Assembly: GCA_910579865.1 (NCBI GenBank)
Contig: CAJTXA010000001.1
Coordinates: forward strand, 203,371 to 267,370
From: an uncultured Lachnospiraceae bacterium
GTDB taxonomy: Bacteria > Bacillota > Clostridia > Lachnospirales > Lachnospiraceae
DNA: 64,000 nucleotides
Direction of reading: 5' to 3'
Positions 1-9,202 of this stretch are shown piece after piece. The position numbers were made by a program, and so were the translations under genes. Under the pieces are notes generated by a model. It was not told where the DNA came from. It saw only the letters and a program-made list of their open reading frames with translations, and did not search any database. Every line of letters starts with the position of its first letter. The stretch's first letter is position 1.

Positions 1-1
1 T

Positions 2-847
2 AACCAAGAACTTTATCAATGTCTTTTTGAAGCAGTACGTGCCAAAGATCTGCCTGGAATGGCTGATGTAGATTCCTCTATGCTACATTTTGCCAAGGGA
101 ATCAAACAGCATCATACCGTTTGCCTTTCAGGAGAATGTGCAGATGAAATCTTTGGTGGTTATCCATGGTTCCGAGATGAAGAAATTTATCAAAAGAAAA
201 CCTTCCCATGGTCCAAAAATTTCTCTTTCCGTCAGGAAGTCCTTCATCCAGAAATTGCTGCACTTCTTCCACTTGAAGAATATGTTGCTTCTCAATATGA
301 AAAAACTATGGCAAGAGTTTCCTACCTGCCAGAAGAATCTCCTATTAAAAAACGGCAGCGGGAAATTAGCTATCTAAATACTTCTTGGTTTATGACTACC
401 TTATTAGATCGCAAAGATCGTATGACTATGGCCTCTGGTTTAGAAGTTCGAGTTCCATTTGCAGATCATCGGCTTATTCAATACCTTTACAATGTCCCAT
501 GGGAATATAAATACCACAATCAAGAAGTCAAAGCTCTGCTTCGGGATGCTTTTTGTGACTATCTTCCAGATGCTGTATTGCACCGCAAAAAATCCCCTTA
601 CCCAAAAACCTATCATCCAGAATATGAAACACTTCTAAAAACGCAATTAAAAGCAATTTTAGATAATTCAGCAGAACCTCTTCATAAATTAGTCAATCAA
701 AATTATTTAACTACACTGATGAACAGTCCAGCTGATCTAGGAAAGCCATGGTTCGGACAGCTTATGGCTGTACCACAAATGTATGCCTATCTGATTGAAA
801 TTAATGACTGGTTAAAAACCTACCAAGTTCGTTTGGAGCTTTCCTAA
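2..847 (+). CDS. asnB: Asparagine synthetase B (glutamine-hydrolysing), C-terminal part
   Basis: This gene runs in from the left edge; the frame is open from base 2 and about 281 residues are visible. It carries the ATP-dependent synthetase half of AsnB, which makes asparagine from aspartate with ammonia released from glutamine. The signature SGECADEIFGGY near visible residue 43 is the synthetase-domain sequence characteristic of AsnB, and RKDRMTMASGLEVRVPF is the conserved AsnB segment. The N-terminal glutaminase domain lies outside the window. The next gene follows 27 bases downstream with its own ribosome-binding site, so the two may be cotranscribed. Confidence 0.95.
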   Translation, partial: NQELYQCLFEAVRAKDLPGMADVDSSMLHFAKGIKQHHTVCLSGECADEIFGGYPWFRDEEIYQKKTFPWSKNFSFRQEVLHPEIAALLPLEEYVASQYEKTMARVSYLPEESPIKKRQREISYLNTSWFMTTLLDRKDRMTMASGLEVRVPFADHRLIQYLYNVPWEYKYHNQEVKALLRDAFCDYLPDAVLHRKKSPYPKTYHPEYETLLKTQLKAILDNSAEPLHKLVNQNYLTTLMNSPADLGKPWFGQLMAVPQMYAYLIEINDWLKTYQVRLELS

Positions 848-874
848 ACTTTGCTATTTGGAGGTAGTATAAAT

Positions 875-2620
875 ATGGATGAAACTAATTTAACCATGCA
901 AAAATCCTGTCAAGATATGATTTTATCCGAAGACTATATTGATTTAATTTTAAATATAGAAAGACAATCTAACCGTGAACTTTTAGAAAAAGAAACTTCT
1001 GGCTGTATGGAAACGATCAACAATCGATTGGCTATCTTTCACTATCCAATTAATAAAATACCAGATATCACTTCTGTTGTTTATAATTATCGTGTTCTTC
1101 CAAAACTTTATGGTTTACAAGATACAACTAGTATGGAATCTGCTGGTATTATACGCCTGCGCAATTTAGCAGGCGACCGATTTCGTGGAAAAGGTGTCTT
1201 AATTGGTCTTATTGATACAGGAATTGATTATACCCATCCAGTATTTCGTTTTTCTGATGGAAGCAGTAAAATAGAAGCGATCTGGGATCAGAGTATACAA
1301 TCAGGAACTCCACCAGAAGGCTTCTTTTATGGGAGTGAATATAAAAAAGAAGAAATTCAAACAGCTTTAGCAAATGACAATCCCTATTCTGTTGTTCCAT
1401 CGATTGATACCATTGGTCATGGAACATTTTTATCTGGAATTGCTGCTGGATCGGACTATCCAGAAGGAGATTTTAGCGGAGCAGCACCAGATGCTTCCAT
1501 TGCTATGGTAAAATTAAAACCTGCAAAACAGATTTTTCGGGACTATTATCTAGTTGCAAAAGACGCCGTCTGTTATCAAGAAACAGATATTCTTAGTGGG
1601 ATTAGTTATCTTCTTCATATGGCAGAATCTAAGAATGTTCCTCTTGTTATTTTATTAGCACTTGGTACAAATAATGGTGGTCATGCAGGTATCAGCAATC
1701 TAGCTAATTATCTTAACAATATTGCAGAACTTTCTAGTCTTGCTGTTGTTATTTCTGCTGGTGATGAAGGAAATCGTGCGTTACACTATCAAGGAGATTT
1801 CTCCACCATACAAAATGGAGCTCCTTCTGTCTCTGCTTTTGAAACAGTAGAAATTATTGTAGGAGAAGGAGAACAAGGCTTTTGTGCTGAATTTTGGATG
1901 CCGCTTCCCTCTTTTGCTACCATTTCTATTGTATCACCCAGTGGAGAAGTCTCTCCTAAAGTAACAGGCAAACTTGGCAACAGTTATACCTATCGTTTTT
2001 TATTTGAAAATACAAAAATTTCAATACAATATCATTTAATTGGCGGCTATTTAAATGATGTTCTTATCTTTTTACGAATTGAAGAACCGGTTCCTGGTAT
2101 TTGGAGACTTCGCATTTATCCAGAAGGAGAGGCAAAAGGTGTCTATAACATCTGGCTCCCTATTCACGAATTTTTAAGTGCAGATACTCGTTTTTTAAAA
2201 CCAAACCCTAATATTACAATTACAGAACCTTCTACTACACTAAATGCAATTACAATCTCCACTTATAACCATGCAGATGACAGTATCTATCTTTATTCTG
2301 GCAGAGGTTTTACAAGAAGTCTTTCCATTAAACCAGATTTAGCTGCTCCTGGTGTTAATATTTATGGCCCACTGCCAGAAAACCGCTTTGGTGTTCGTAC
2401 AGGTTCCTCTATCTCAGCCGCCCATGTAGCAGGAGCCTCTGCTGTCCTTTTATCTTGGGGAATTATTGAAAAAAATGCTATTTTTCTTAACAGCAGTACG
2501 ATAAAAAGCTACCTAATCCGAGGAGCAAATCGAAAGCCTTCTGTCACCTATCCAAATCGGGAATGGGGTTATGGAAGTCTTGACCTTTATCAAAGTCTTA
2601 ATGTTCTCCGTCCCTCCTAA
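875..2620 (+). CDS. Subtilisin-like serine protease (S8 family, Csp-like)
   Basis: A 581-residue S8 peptidase. The catalytic triad is intact: Asp about 114 in IDTGIDYTH, His about 182 in GHGTFLSGIAAG, and Ser about 512 in GSSISAAHVAG. A roughly 200-residue beta-rich insert lies between His and Ser, as in the clostridial CspA/B/C-type family, some members of which process the cortex hydrolase SleC during spore germination. No signal peptide is visible. The start at 875 is chosen because GGAGG lies 11 bases upstream; the frame stays open a few codons further back without a better site. The family is seen; a germination role is inference, since many Clostridia carry several Csp-like paralogues of unknown substrate. 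It converges on the clpX-like gene with only four bases between stops. Confidence 0.88.
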   Translation: MDETNLTMQKSCQDMILSEDYIDLILNIERQSNRELLEKETSGCMETINNRLAIFHYPINKIPDITSVVYNYRVLPKLYGLQDTTSMESAGIIRLRNLAGDRFRGKGVLIGLIDTGIDYTHPVFRFSDGSSKIEAIWDQSIQSGTPPEGFFYGSEYKKEEIQTALANDNPYSVVPSIDTIGHGTFLSGIAAGSDYPEGDFSGAAPDASIAMVKLKPAKQIFRDYYLVAKDAVCYQETDILSGISYLLHMAESKNVPLVILLALGTNNGGHAGISNLANYLNNIAELSSLAVVISAGDEGNRALHYQGDFSTIQNGAPSVSAFETVEIIVGEGEQGFCAEFWMPLPSFATISIVSPSGEVSPKVTGKLGNSYTYRFLFENTKISIQYHLIGGYLNDVLIFLRIEEPVPGIWRLRIYPEGEAKGVYNIWLPIHEFLSADTRFLKPNPNITITEPSTTLNAITISTYNHADDSIYLYSGRGFTRSLSIKPDLAAPGVNIYGPLPENRFGVRTGSSISAAHVAGASAVLLSWGIIEKNAIFLNSSTIKSYLIRGANRKPSVTYPNREWGYGSLDLYQSLNVLRPS

Positions 2621-2624
2621 TTTT

Positions 2625-4061
2625 TTATGGCAATGTCAACTGGCTATTTCCTCTCATTTCAATAAGAGGTCCTCCTGTATTTTCAATATAGGCCTTTGTT
2701 ACAGTTACCTTCCCAATATTGTCATCTTTTGGAATTTCATACATGATATCCAGCATAAATTCCTCTATAATTGCACGAAGGGCTCTGGCTCCAGTATCCT
2801 TTTCCATCGCCTTTTGTGCAATTGCTTCTAAAGCTTCTTCTTCAAAGATAAGTTGTACTTCGTCCATTGCAAGTAAACATTCATATTGTTTTAAAATCGC
2901 ATTTTTTGGTTCTTTTAATACACGAATTAACATCTCTTTTGACAATTCTTCTAATGAAAAAACAATTGGAAGACGTCCTAAAAATTCTGGTATCATACCA
3001 AAAGTACGTAAATCCTCTATCGTTACTTTTGTCATCAAATTTTTTTCTTTATCATAGTGATCTTTTAATTCCCCAGAAAATCCCATTGTAGAGTGTTTAT
3101 TTAATCGTTCTTTAATAATATCCTCTAAATCTGGAAATGCACCACCACAGATAAATAAAATATTACTAGTATTAACCGTAGCTAGTGGAACCATTGCATT
3201 TTTACTATTTGCTCCTACTGGAACCTCCACATCGGCTCCTTCTAACAACTTTAACATACCTTGTTGTACGGATTCACCACTGACATCTCGACTATGTGCA
3301 TTTTTCTTTTTTGCAATCTTATCAATCTCATCAATAAAAATAATCCCTCGCTCTGCTTTCTCTACATCATTATTTGCAGACGCAAGCAATTTTGATACTA
3401 CACTTTCAATATCATCTCCAATATAACCTGCTTCTGTCAATGAGGTTGCATCTGTAATTGCAAGAGGCACATCTAATAATTTTGCTAATGTCCGCACCAG
3501 ATATGTTTTTCCACTTCCAGTTGGTCCAATCATCAACATATTGGATTTTTCAATTTCTACCTCTTGATTTTGCTTTTCATCCATTGCTGCAATTCTTTTA
3601 TAATGATTATAAACAGCTACTGAAATCACTTTTTTCGCATGTTCTTGTCCTACTACATAATCATCTAATTTCTCTTTTATCTTATGAGGAGCTGGCATCT
3701 TCTGAATATTAAAGACCGGATCGACCTTTTTTTCTTCTTTTGGTTTTTTCTTTTTTAATTTCTGACGCTGTGGAATCTCCCCATGCAAATCGGAAAGATT
3801 CATAAAATTCAAGTTCGAAAGTTTCATTAAATCGGCATATTGCATCCCTGTTGAACCTTGAATCGAATCAAATGTTTTCTGCATACAGTCGGTACAAACA
3901 CTGATATTTCCAGGCATCTCCACCATCTTTCCAGCTTTGCTTTCTGGACGGCGACACATATAACAGATTTTTTCATATTCATCTGTTTTTTTGGAAGAAC
4001 TTGCCGTAGTACCAGAACCTTGTACTCTGGTTTCTTTCTTATCTTTCTCATTTTCACTCAT
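2625..4061 (-). CDS. clpX: ClpX-like AAA+ unfoldase with N-terminal zinc-binding domain
   Basis: A 478-residue ClpX-family protein, the ATPase that unfolds substrates and feeds them to ClpP. Visible parts: a C4 zinc-binding domain (Cys33, 36, 56, 59), Walker A GPTGSGKT near residue 180, Walker B IIFIDEIDKI, the sensor/arginine-finger region PEFLGRLPIVF, and a tripeptide MGF near 326 where canonical ClpX has the ClpP-docking IGF. A Lys/Glu-rich linker (about 90-120) separates zinc domain and ATPase and makes it longer than typical ClpX (about 420). No clpP, tig or lon is adjacent, so this may be a second, stand-alone ClpX. The start at 4061 has AAAGGA about 9 bases upstream; an in-frame ATG 60 bases earlier lacks a site. 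Confidence 0.85.
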   Translation of the reverse strand: MSENEKDKKETRVQGSGTTASSSKKTDEYEKICYMCRRPESKAGKMVEMPGNISVCTDCMQKTFDSIQGSTGMQYADLMKLSNLNFMNLSDLHGEIPQRQKLKKKKPKEEKKVDPVFNIQKMPAPHKIKEKLDDYVVGQEHAKKVISVAVYNHYKRIAAMDEKQNQEVEIEKSNMLMIGPTGSGKTYLVRTLAKLLDVPLAITDATSLTEAGYIGDDIESVVSKLLASANNDVEKAERGIIFIDEIDKIAKKKNAHSRDVSGESVQQGMLKLLEGADVEVPVGANSKNAMVPLATVNTSNILFICGGAFPDLEDIIKERLNKHSTMGFSGELKDHYDKEKNLMTKVTIEDLRTFGMIPEFLGRLPIVFSLEELSKEMLIRVLKEPKNAILKQYECLLAMDEVQLIFEEEALEAIAQKAMEKDTGARALRAIIEEFMLDIMYEIPKDDNIGKVTVTKAYIENTGGPLIEMRGNSQLTLP

Positions 4062-4239
4062 CGTTTTACTATTCCTTTCTCCATCTATCTCGCCTTTTTG
4101 CAATGGAAAGAGGCACAGCAAGCTGCACCTCTAACCTTTTTTCTTTTCCCATTCAGCTATCCATAGTGATTATAACTTACTTAAGAATAATGAACAAGTA
4201 AAAACTTTATAAATATTCTTTCTGAATTGTAATTTCTCC

Positions 4240-5679
4240 TTATCTTAAATCCGTTTCTGGTCTTTTTCCTAATGTTACTTCTACTTCATTTTCCACATAT
4301 TGATTTCGTCCCTCTGCATATTCTAATGTAATTTTTACTGTTTCACCAGCTCGATAATATTGGAGTAAATTTTGCAATTCTGCTTTTGAACTAACAGAAA
4401 TTCCATCAAATTTTGTAATAATATCATATTTTTGAATCCCAGCCTGTTCTGCTGCACTTTCTTCTTCCACTGATTGTACTGATACTCCAAGTGGTATTCC
4501 AAGTGTTGCATAAGAAGAGCTTGTATCCACTACGCTAATTCCAAGATATCCTCGCTCATCAGCATCTACAATTTCTGTTCTTCTTTTTACAATTACTGTT
4601 TCCTGATTCATTAACTCATTAATAATATCCATTGCATCTGAAATTGGAATTGCATATCCCATTCCTTCTACTACTGTCCCTGAGTAACCAGAAGAAGATG
4701 TTTTTGCGGAATTAATCCCAATTACTTCACCATTCATATTTAATAGTGCTCCACCACTATTTCCCTGGTTAATTGCTGCACTTGTCTGAATTGCATGATA
4801 AGAAATATTGTCTACATTCACTTCTCTGTTTAACGCACTCACTACTCCAGTTGTTACAGACTGTCCATAGCCTAATGCATTTCCAATCGCTACCGTTCCT
4901 TCTCCTACACGTAAATTATCAGAATTTCCCAAAGTAGCAATTTTAATAAAAGACATCACTTCTTCTGGAATACTTTCCAATGGAATTGCCAATACAGCCA
5001 AATCATTCTCCGCTGAGGAACCCTTTAATATAGCATCAACTGAAATATCATCTGTCTGATCTGCTGGTGTTGCATCAGAAAATGTTACTGTAATTGTATG
5101 AGCTGAATCAATCACATGATAATTTGTTACAATTAAAAGTTCGGTATCATTTTTTCCTACAATAAACCCAGAACCACTAGAATTATATTCTTGTGTCCCC
5201 ATAGAAAATGGCCCATACGTAAGAGTAGTAGAAACCCGACTTACTACAGATACAACAGAAGGCATTGCCTGTTCAACAATATCTGCTACTCCAGAAATTA
5301 CAACGGAAGAATTATTTGCTGTAACAGTTGCTGGAATCTTTGGTGTATCTTGATTACTCTCTGCTACCTTTTGTGGAGTGAAACCTGCTACTCCTGCTGC
5401 ATACTGAACTCCAGTAAATGCTACTCCTGCTATTATGCCAAATACAGCCGCTTTTGCAAGAAATACAACACCTCTTTTTGCCTTACCACCTTTTTTCTTC
5501 TTTGAAGTATTTCTAGTTTCTAATGTTTGATTCCAATTATTTTGCGGTTCTTGATAAGAGGTTGCATAAGCAGCATTCCCATAAAAATTTCGTTCTCTTT
5601 CTTTATTTGCATTTGTTTCTTCTGTTACTTCACCCATAATAAAATTTGTAGTTTGTTCTTTCTTTTCTTCATTCAACAT
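4240..5679 (-). CDS. htrA: HtrA/DegP-type membrane-anchored serine protease
   Basis: A 479-residue trypsin-like protease of the HtrA family, which degrades misfolded proteins outside the membrane. Order of parts: a cytoplasmic N-terminus of about 65 polar residues, a Lys-rich stop (KKKKGGKAKRG), one membrane segment (about 70-92), a protease domain with His188 (VTNYHVID), Asp226 (ENDLAVL) and Ser308 (QGNSGGALLN), and one C-terminal PDZ domain (about 370-470). All catalytic residues are present, so it should be active. The start is placed at the third codon of the open frame because AGAGGG sits a good distance upstream of it. A terminator separating it from clpX is not obvious. Likely a stress gene, but no regulator site was recognised. 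Confidence 0.92.
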   Translation of the reverse strand: MLNEEKKEQTTNFIMGEVTEETNANKERERNFYGNAAYATSYQEPQNNWNQTLETRNTSKKKKGGKAKRGVVFLAKAAVFGIIAGVAFTGVQYAAGVAGFTPQKVAESNQDTPKIPATVTANNSSVVISGVADIVEQAMPSVVSVVSRVSTTLTYGPFSMGTQEYNSSGSGFIVGKNDTELLIVTNYHVIDSAHTITVTFSDATPADQTDDISVDAILKGSSAENDLAVLAIPLESIPEEVMSFIKIATLGNSDNLRVGEGTVAIGNALGYGQSVTTGVVSALNREVNVDNISYHAIQTSAAINQGNSGGALLNMNGEVIGINSAKTSSSGYSGTVVEGMGYAIPISDAMDIINELMNQETVIVKRRTEIVDADERGYLGISVVDTSSSYATLGIPLGVSVQSVEEESAAEQAGIQKYDIITKFDGISVSSKAELQNLLQYYRAGETVKITLEYAEGRNQYVENEVEVTLGKRPETDLR

Positions 5680-5805
5680 AATCATTTCCCTCTTTCTATC
5701 TAGTTTTTATTTATATTTTTTCTTTCTAAGATATTTTTCTTTTTTAAGAACCTGTCTTATCTGTTTTGTTCTTAACTATGGCTTAAGTATAAAGAGGGAT
5801 TGTGT

Positions 5806-6486
5806 TTAAATTGTGTTTTCTCTATTAAAAAAGTTTGAACTCTTTACTTCTTGCAATTTACATGTTGTATAAATTCCTTCTTGATTTGGAAAACAAATAG
5901 AAAGCAAATAATGTTCTCCTAAAACAGTCTGCAAAAACTGCCATTTTTTTTGATTGGAAGCAATCAAATGAATTTGCTTTTGAAAATAAAATGGTTTTTG
6001 TTCCTTTGACAACTGTAAAAATTGAAGAAATCTTTGATCTTGTTTTAAATAAAATTCTACTTCACAAAGTGGAAACGAAAGCCCTCTTCCAATCGCTTTA
6101 ATAAAACTTTCTTTTAAAGTCCAATACTGCAAAAATCTCATTTCAACATCTTCTGCTTGATAACAACTGAAATCTTTTTTTTCTCTCTCTGTCAACGCTT
6201 TCTGTACAAGTGCTTGTGTTACTCGTCTTTTACCCTCAATATCAATTCCTATTTCATATTCTGCTATTATACAAACTGCCGCACCATTACAATGACTGAT
6301 ATTAAAATAAATCTGCGGATAATCGTATAAATAAGGTTTTCCATATTTTCCTTTTTCTATTTTAGGAACCTGTTCTATTCCATATCTCTTTTTCAAACCA
6401 TAAAAAAGCAATCCATAGCCTATCTGATGTGCGATTTTCTCTTTTTGTTCTTTTTTCTTATCATAAAAACAATAATATACATCCAT
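5806..6486 (-). CDS. 4'-phosphopantetheinyl transferase, Sfp/Gsp type
   Basis: A 226-residue member of the Sfp-type superfamily, which moves phosphopantetheine from CoA to a serine of a carrier protein. The two defining motifs are visible: GIDIEGKRR near residue 78 (Mg-binding Asp) and WTLKESFIKAIGRGL near residue 125 (W-x-x-KE-x-x-x-K). Length matches Sfp (about 224) rather than AcpS (about 120). No polyketide, peptide-synthetase or fatty-acid gene lies nearby, so the substrate carrier protein is unknown. It may serve a pathway elsewhere or the housekeeping acyl carrier protein. The start at 6486 follows an AAAGGAAAG site. It could share a transcript with htrA 120 bases downstream. Confidence 0.88.
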   Translation of the reverse strand: MDVYYCFYDKKKEQKEKIAHQIGYGLLFYGLKKRYGIEQVPKIEKGKYGKPYLYDYPQIYFNISHCNGAAVCIIAEYEIGIDIEGKRRVTQALVQKALTEREKKDFSCYQAEDVEMRFLQYWTLKESFIKAIGRGLSFPLCEVEFYLKQDQRFLQFLQLSKEQKPFYFQKQIHLIASNQKKWQFLQTVLGEHYLLSICFPNQEGIYTTCKLQEVKSSNFFNRENTI

Positions 6487-6636
6487 CTTATTCTTTCCTT
6501 TAAAATCTTTTATGAAACCATTTTTTATCTTAACATAAAAAATAGAATCTTCCTACTCTAATTTATAAAAAAGCAGGAAATGGCAAAATCTATTAATCTG
6601 TCACTTCCCACTTTTTTCTTATTTACTCTTCTACTC

Positions 6637-6872
6637 CTAAAAGTCTTTCTGCTTGCTTATATATGCAATCGTAAAATAAACATCTTCCGAAGAACCAAGA
6701 CTTAATCCATTATCAACAAGATAATTTGTTTTCTTATAACACTCAATACACCGAGCCTGATCATAACCATTCGATTGGTACCACAAAAATCTTATATTTA
6801 CAGCCAAAGAAAAAAACAAAATAATTATTAAAAAAACCTGATAAATATTTTTCTTTTCGATAATTTTTTCAT
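6637..6872 (-). pseudogene. Frameshifted small exported-protein ORF (T7 run)
   Basis: Read from ATG at 6872, the frame gives a basic start (MKKLSKRKIFIRFF) and stops at once after a run of seven T (minus strand; 6830-6836). Adding one T would join it to the long downstream frame (VNIRFLWYQSNG...) and make a 78-residue protein with a classic signal peptide or N-terminal membrane anchor and two cysteines spaced C-x2-C. GGAG lies 12 bases before the ATG. The downstream part alone has no convincing start (only a TTG). It is therefore a broken gene, a phase-variable gene, or a sequencing indel. The mature part resembles nothing I recognise. Confidence 0.5.
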
Positions 6873-7008
6873 AATAGATATAATCTCCATTTTCATATTA
6901 TTTTATAGATATGTATTATTTATTACTATAATTTATATATCTCATACTTATAATTATTTTATAAGTATAAAATAAATCTTTTATAAATAATCTTTTTTGT
7001 TTCAATTA

Positions 7009-7037
7009 TTGTAATACCTATTCCATCATGTTATAAT
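7009..7037 (+). promoter_or_regulatory. Sigma-A-type promoter for the 683/130-aa operon
   Basis: TTGTAA (7009-7014), a 17-base spacer and a perfect TATAAT (7032-7037) lie 96 bases before the ATG. The surroundings are extremely AT-rich. No other promoter-like pair of this quality is seen between 6873 and 7132. Confidence 0.6.
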
Positions 7038-7132
7038 AACTATAATTGTAAAAAGAAAATATATTATTTCTTCAATGACAAAGAAGTATTCATCCTTTAA
7101 AAATATTCTAAGTTATACTAGGAGGTCTTATT

Positions 7133-9184
7133 ATGGAATTTCAAGAATTAAATAATGCATTACTATCACATTTTAAAGAAATGGTAAAAAATAAAAAATA
7201 CCTATTTTCGGTTGCTGTTGACAAGGATGAATTATGGAATACCTATCTAGATAGTTTTCCAGCAAAAGCCAATCCAATCTATAAAGAACGCCGACAACAT
7301 GACTGTAGCTGTTGCCGGCATTTTATAAAAACAATGGGAAATGTCGTTGTAATTCAAAATAACCAGATGACAACGATTTGGGATTGCAAAGTCAAAAACT
7401 CTGTCTATCAAACAGTATTCGATGCACTCTCTGCTTTTGTAAAATCCCATCCTGTATCTGATATTTTTATTAGCAAATCAGAAAAAGTTGGTACTTCTGA
7501 AAACTATCAAATACTTGCAAACGGAACAATTAAAAAATGGAATCATTTTTATTTCGAACTTCCAGAACAATTTGTAAATAAAACGAATCGTTCTATCGAA
7601 GATATCAAAGGTACGTTTCGAGATACCAAACATGTATTTCAACGTTCTCTTGATGAAATCTCGGAAGATAGTTTACTGACTGTATTAGAATTAATTGATT
7701 CCAATACACTTTATAGGGGACAAGAATGGAAAAAAGCACTTACTGATTTTTTAAATTATAAAAAAAATTATCAGAAATTAACAACAGAGAAAGAAAAAAA
7801 TCTTTTTTTATGGGAGGCTTCCGCAAAAGCAGGAATCGCAATTGGACGAATCCGAAATCACAGTATAGGAGCTTTGCTAATTCATATTAGTGAAGGAATG
7901 GATTTAGATACTGCAGTAAGAAAATATGAGCAAATTGTAGCTCCAACTAATTATAAACGTCCAAAGGCAATTTTTACAAAACAGATGTTGGAAGATGCCA
8001 AAAAGACTCTTATGGAATTAGGTTATCTTGACTCTCTGAATCGAAGATATGCTACATTAGATGATATTACAATAAACAATATCTTATTTTCAAATAAAGA
8101 TGCAGCAAAACGAATTTATGGTACAGAAGATATCTTTGAAGAACTAGAGCGAGATGTTGTTTTAAATCCTAAAAAATTCTCACGTGTAGAAGAAATTCCA
8201 ATTGAAAAATTTATTTCTGATATTCTTCCTACTGCAAATGAAATCGAAATTTATTTTGAAAACAAACATCGAAGCAATATGGTATCCTTAATTGCGCCAG
8301 AAAAAAAAGACAGTAAAACTATGTTTAAATGGAATAATAACTTTGGATGGGCCTATTCTGGAAACTTAACTGATAGTATGAAAGAACGTGTTAAGGCGGC
8401 TGGCGGCAGAGTAGATGGTGTATTGCGTTTTTCTATTCAGTGGAATGAAAGCGGAACAGATAACAGTGATTTAGATGCACACTGTATTGAACCAAATCAA
8501 CATGAAATCTTTTTTAAAACAGATAAAAAACCAAAAGTATCTGCACTTGGCGGTCAATTAGATGTGGATATTATACAACCAGGACATGCGATTGCAGTAG
8601 AAAATATTACTTGGCTCAATAAAGAGAAAATGTTACCTGGTAAGTACCAATTCTTTGTTCACCAATATACCGATCGTGGAAATCAAGATGGCTTTCGAGC
8701 AGAAATTGAATTTGATGGACAAATTCATTCCTTTGATTATAAAAAAGGAATGAGAACTGGTGAAAATGTTTCTGTTGCTGATGTTTTATTAAAAGAGGAT
8801 GGAACCTTTCAGATCAAAAATCATCTTTCCTCTACTACTTCTTCTATAGAAATTTGGCATTTACATACCAATCAATTTATTCCGGTTTCTGTTATTATGT
8901 ATTCTCCTAACTATTGGGATGAGCAAAATGGAATCGGACATCGGCACTATTTTTTTATGTTAAAAGACTGTATCAATACCGAACAGCCAAATGGCTTTTA
9001 CAATGAATTTTTAAAACCTGAACTTATCCAACATAAAAGAGTTTTAGAAGCGCTTGGCTCCAAAATGAGAGTACAAGATGTAGAAGAACAACTTTCTGGA
9101 CTAGGATTCTCTTCCACCAAACGAGAGGAATTAGTTGTAAAAGTAAAAGGAAATACCGAACGAATTTTAAAAATAAAATTTTAA
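7133..9184 (+). CDS. Unknown 683-aa protein: Cys-rich N-terminus, DUF2135/YfaP-like C-terminal domain
   Basis: Function unknown. The N-terminal 110 residues contain ERRQHDCSCCRHFIK (from about residue 51), a cysteine/histidine cluster that could bind metal. A helical middle (about 150-400) follows. From about 427 comes a beta-rich segment with DLDAHCIEPNQHEIFF, GGQLDVD and VENITW, which matches the pattern of the DUF2135/YfaP-like domain (Asp-rich beta sandwich). No signal peptide or membrane segment is visible, so it looks cytoplasmic. GGAGG stands 8 bases before the ATG. It forms an operon with the 130-aa gene 18 bases downstream. From memory, relatives of both occur in phages and in bacterial accessory regions; a search is needed to confirm this. 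I infer joint function from pairing only. Confidence 0.75.
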   Translation: MEFQELNNALLSHFKEMVKNKKYLFSVAVDKDELWNTYLDSFPAKANPIYKERRQHDCSCCRHFIKTMGNVVVIQNNQMTTIWDCKVKNSVYQTVFDALSAFVKSHPVSDIFISKSEKVGTSENYQILANGTIKKWNHFYFELPEQFVNKTNRSIEDIKGTFRDTKHVFQRSLDEISEDSLLTVLELIDSNTLYRGQEWKKALTDFLNYKKNYQKLTTEKEKNLFLWEASAKAGIAIGRIRNHSIGALLIHISEGMDLDTAVRKYEQIVAPTNYKRPKAIFTKQMLEDAKKTLMELGYLDSLNRRYATLDDITINNILFSNKDAAKRIYGTEDIFEELERDVVLNPKKFSRVEEIPIEKFISDILPTANEIEIYFENKHRSNMVSLIAPEKKDSKTMFKWNNNFGWAYSGNLTDSMKERVKAAGGRVDGVLRFSIQWNESGTDNSDLDAHCIEPNQHEIFFKTDKKPKVSALGGQLDVDIIQPGHAIAVENITWLNKEKMLPGKYQFFVHQYTDRGNQDGFRAEIEFDGQIHSFDYKKGMRTGENVSVADVLLKEDGTFQIKNHLSSTTSSIEIWHLHTNQFIPVSVIMYSPNYWDEQNGIGHRHYFFMLKDCINTEQPNGFYNEFLKPELIQHKRVLEALGSKMRVQDVEEQLSGLGFSSTKREELVVKVKGNTERILKIKF

Positions 9185-9202
9185 TAGAAAAGGAGCAGTT
9201 CT

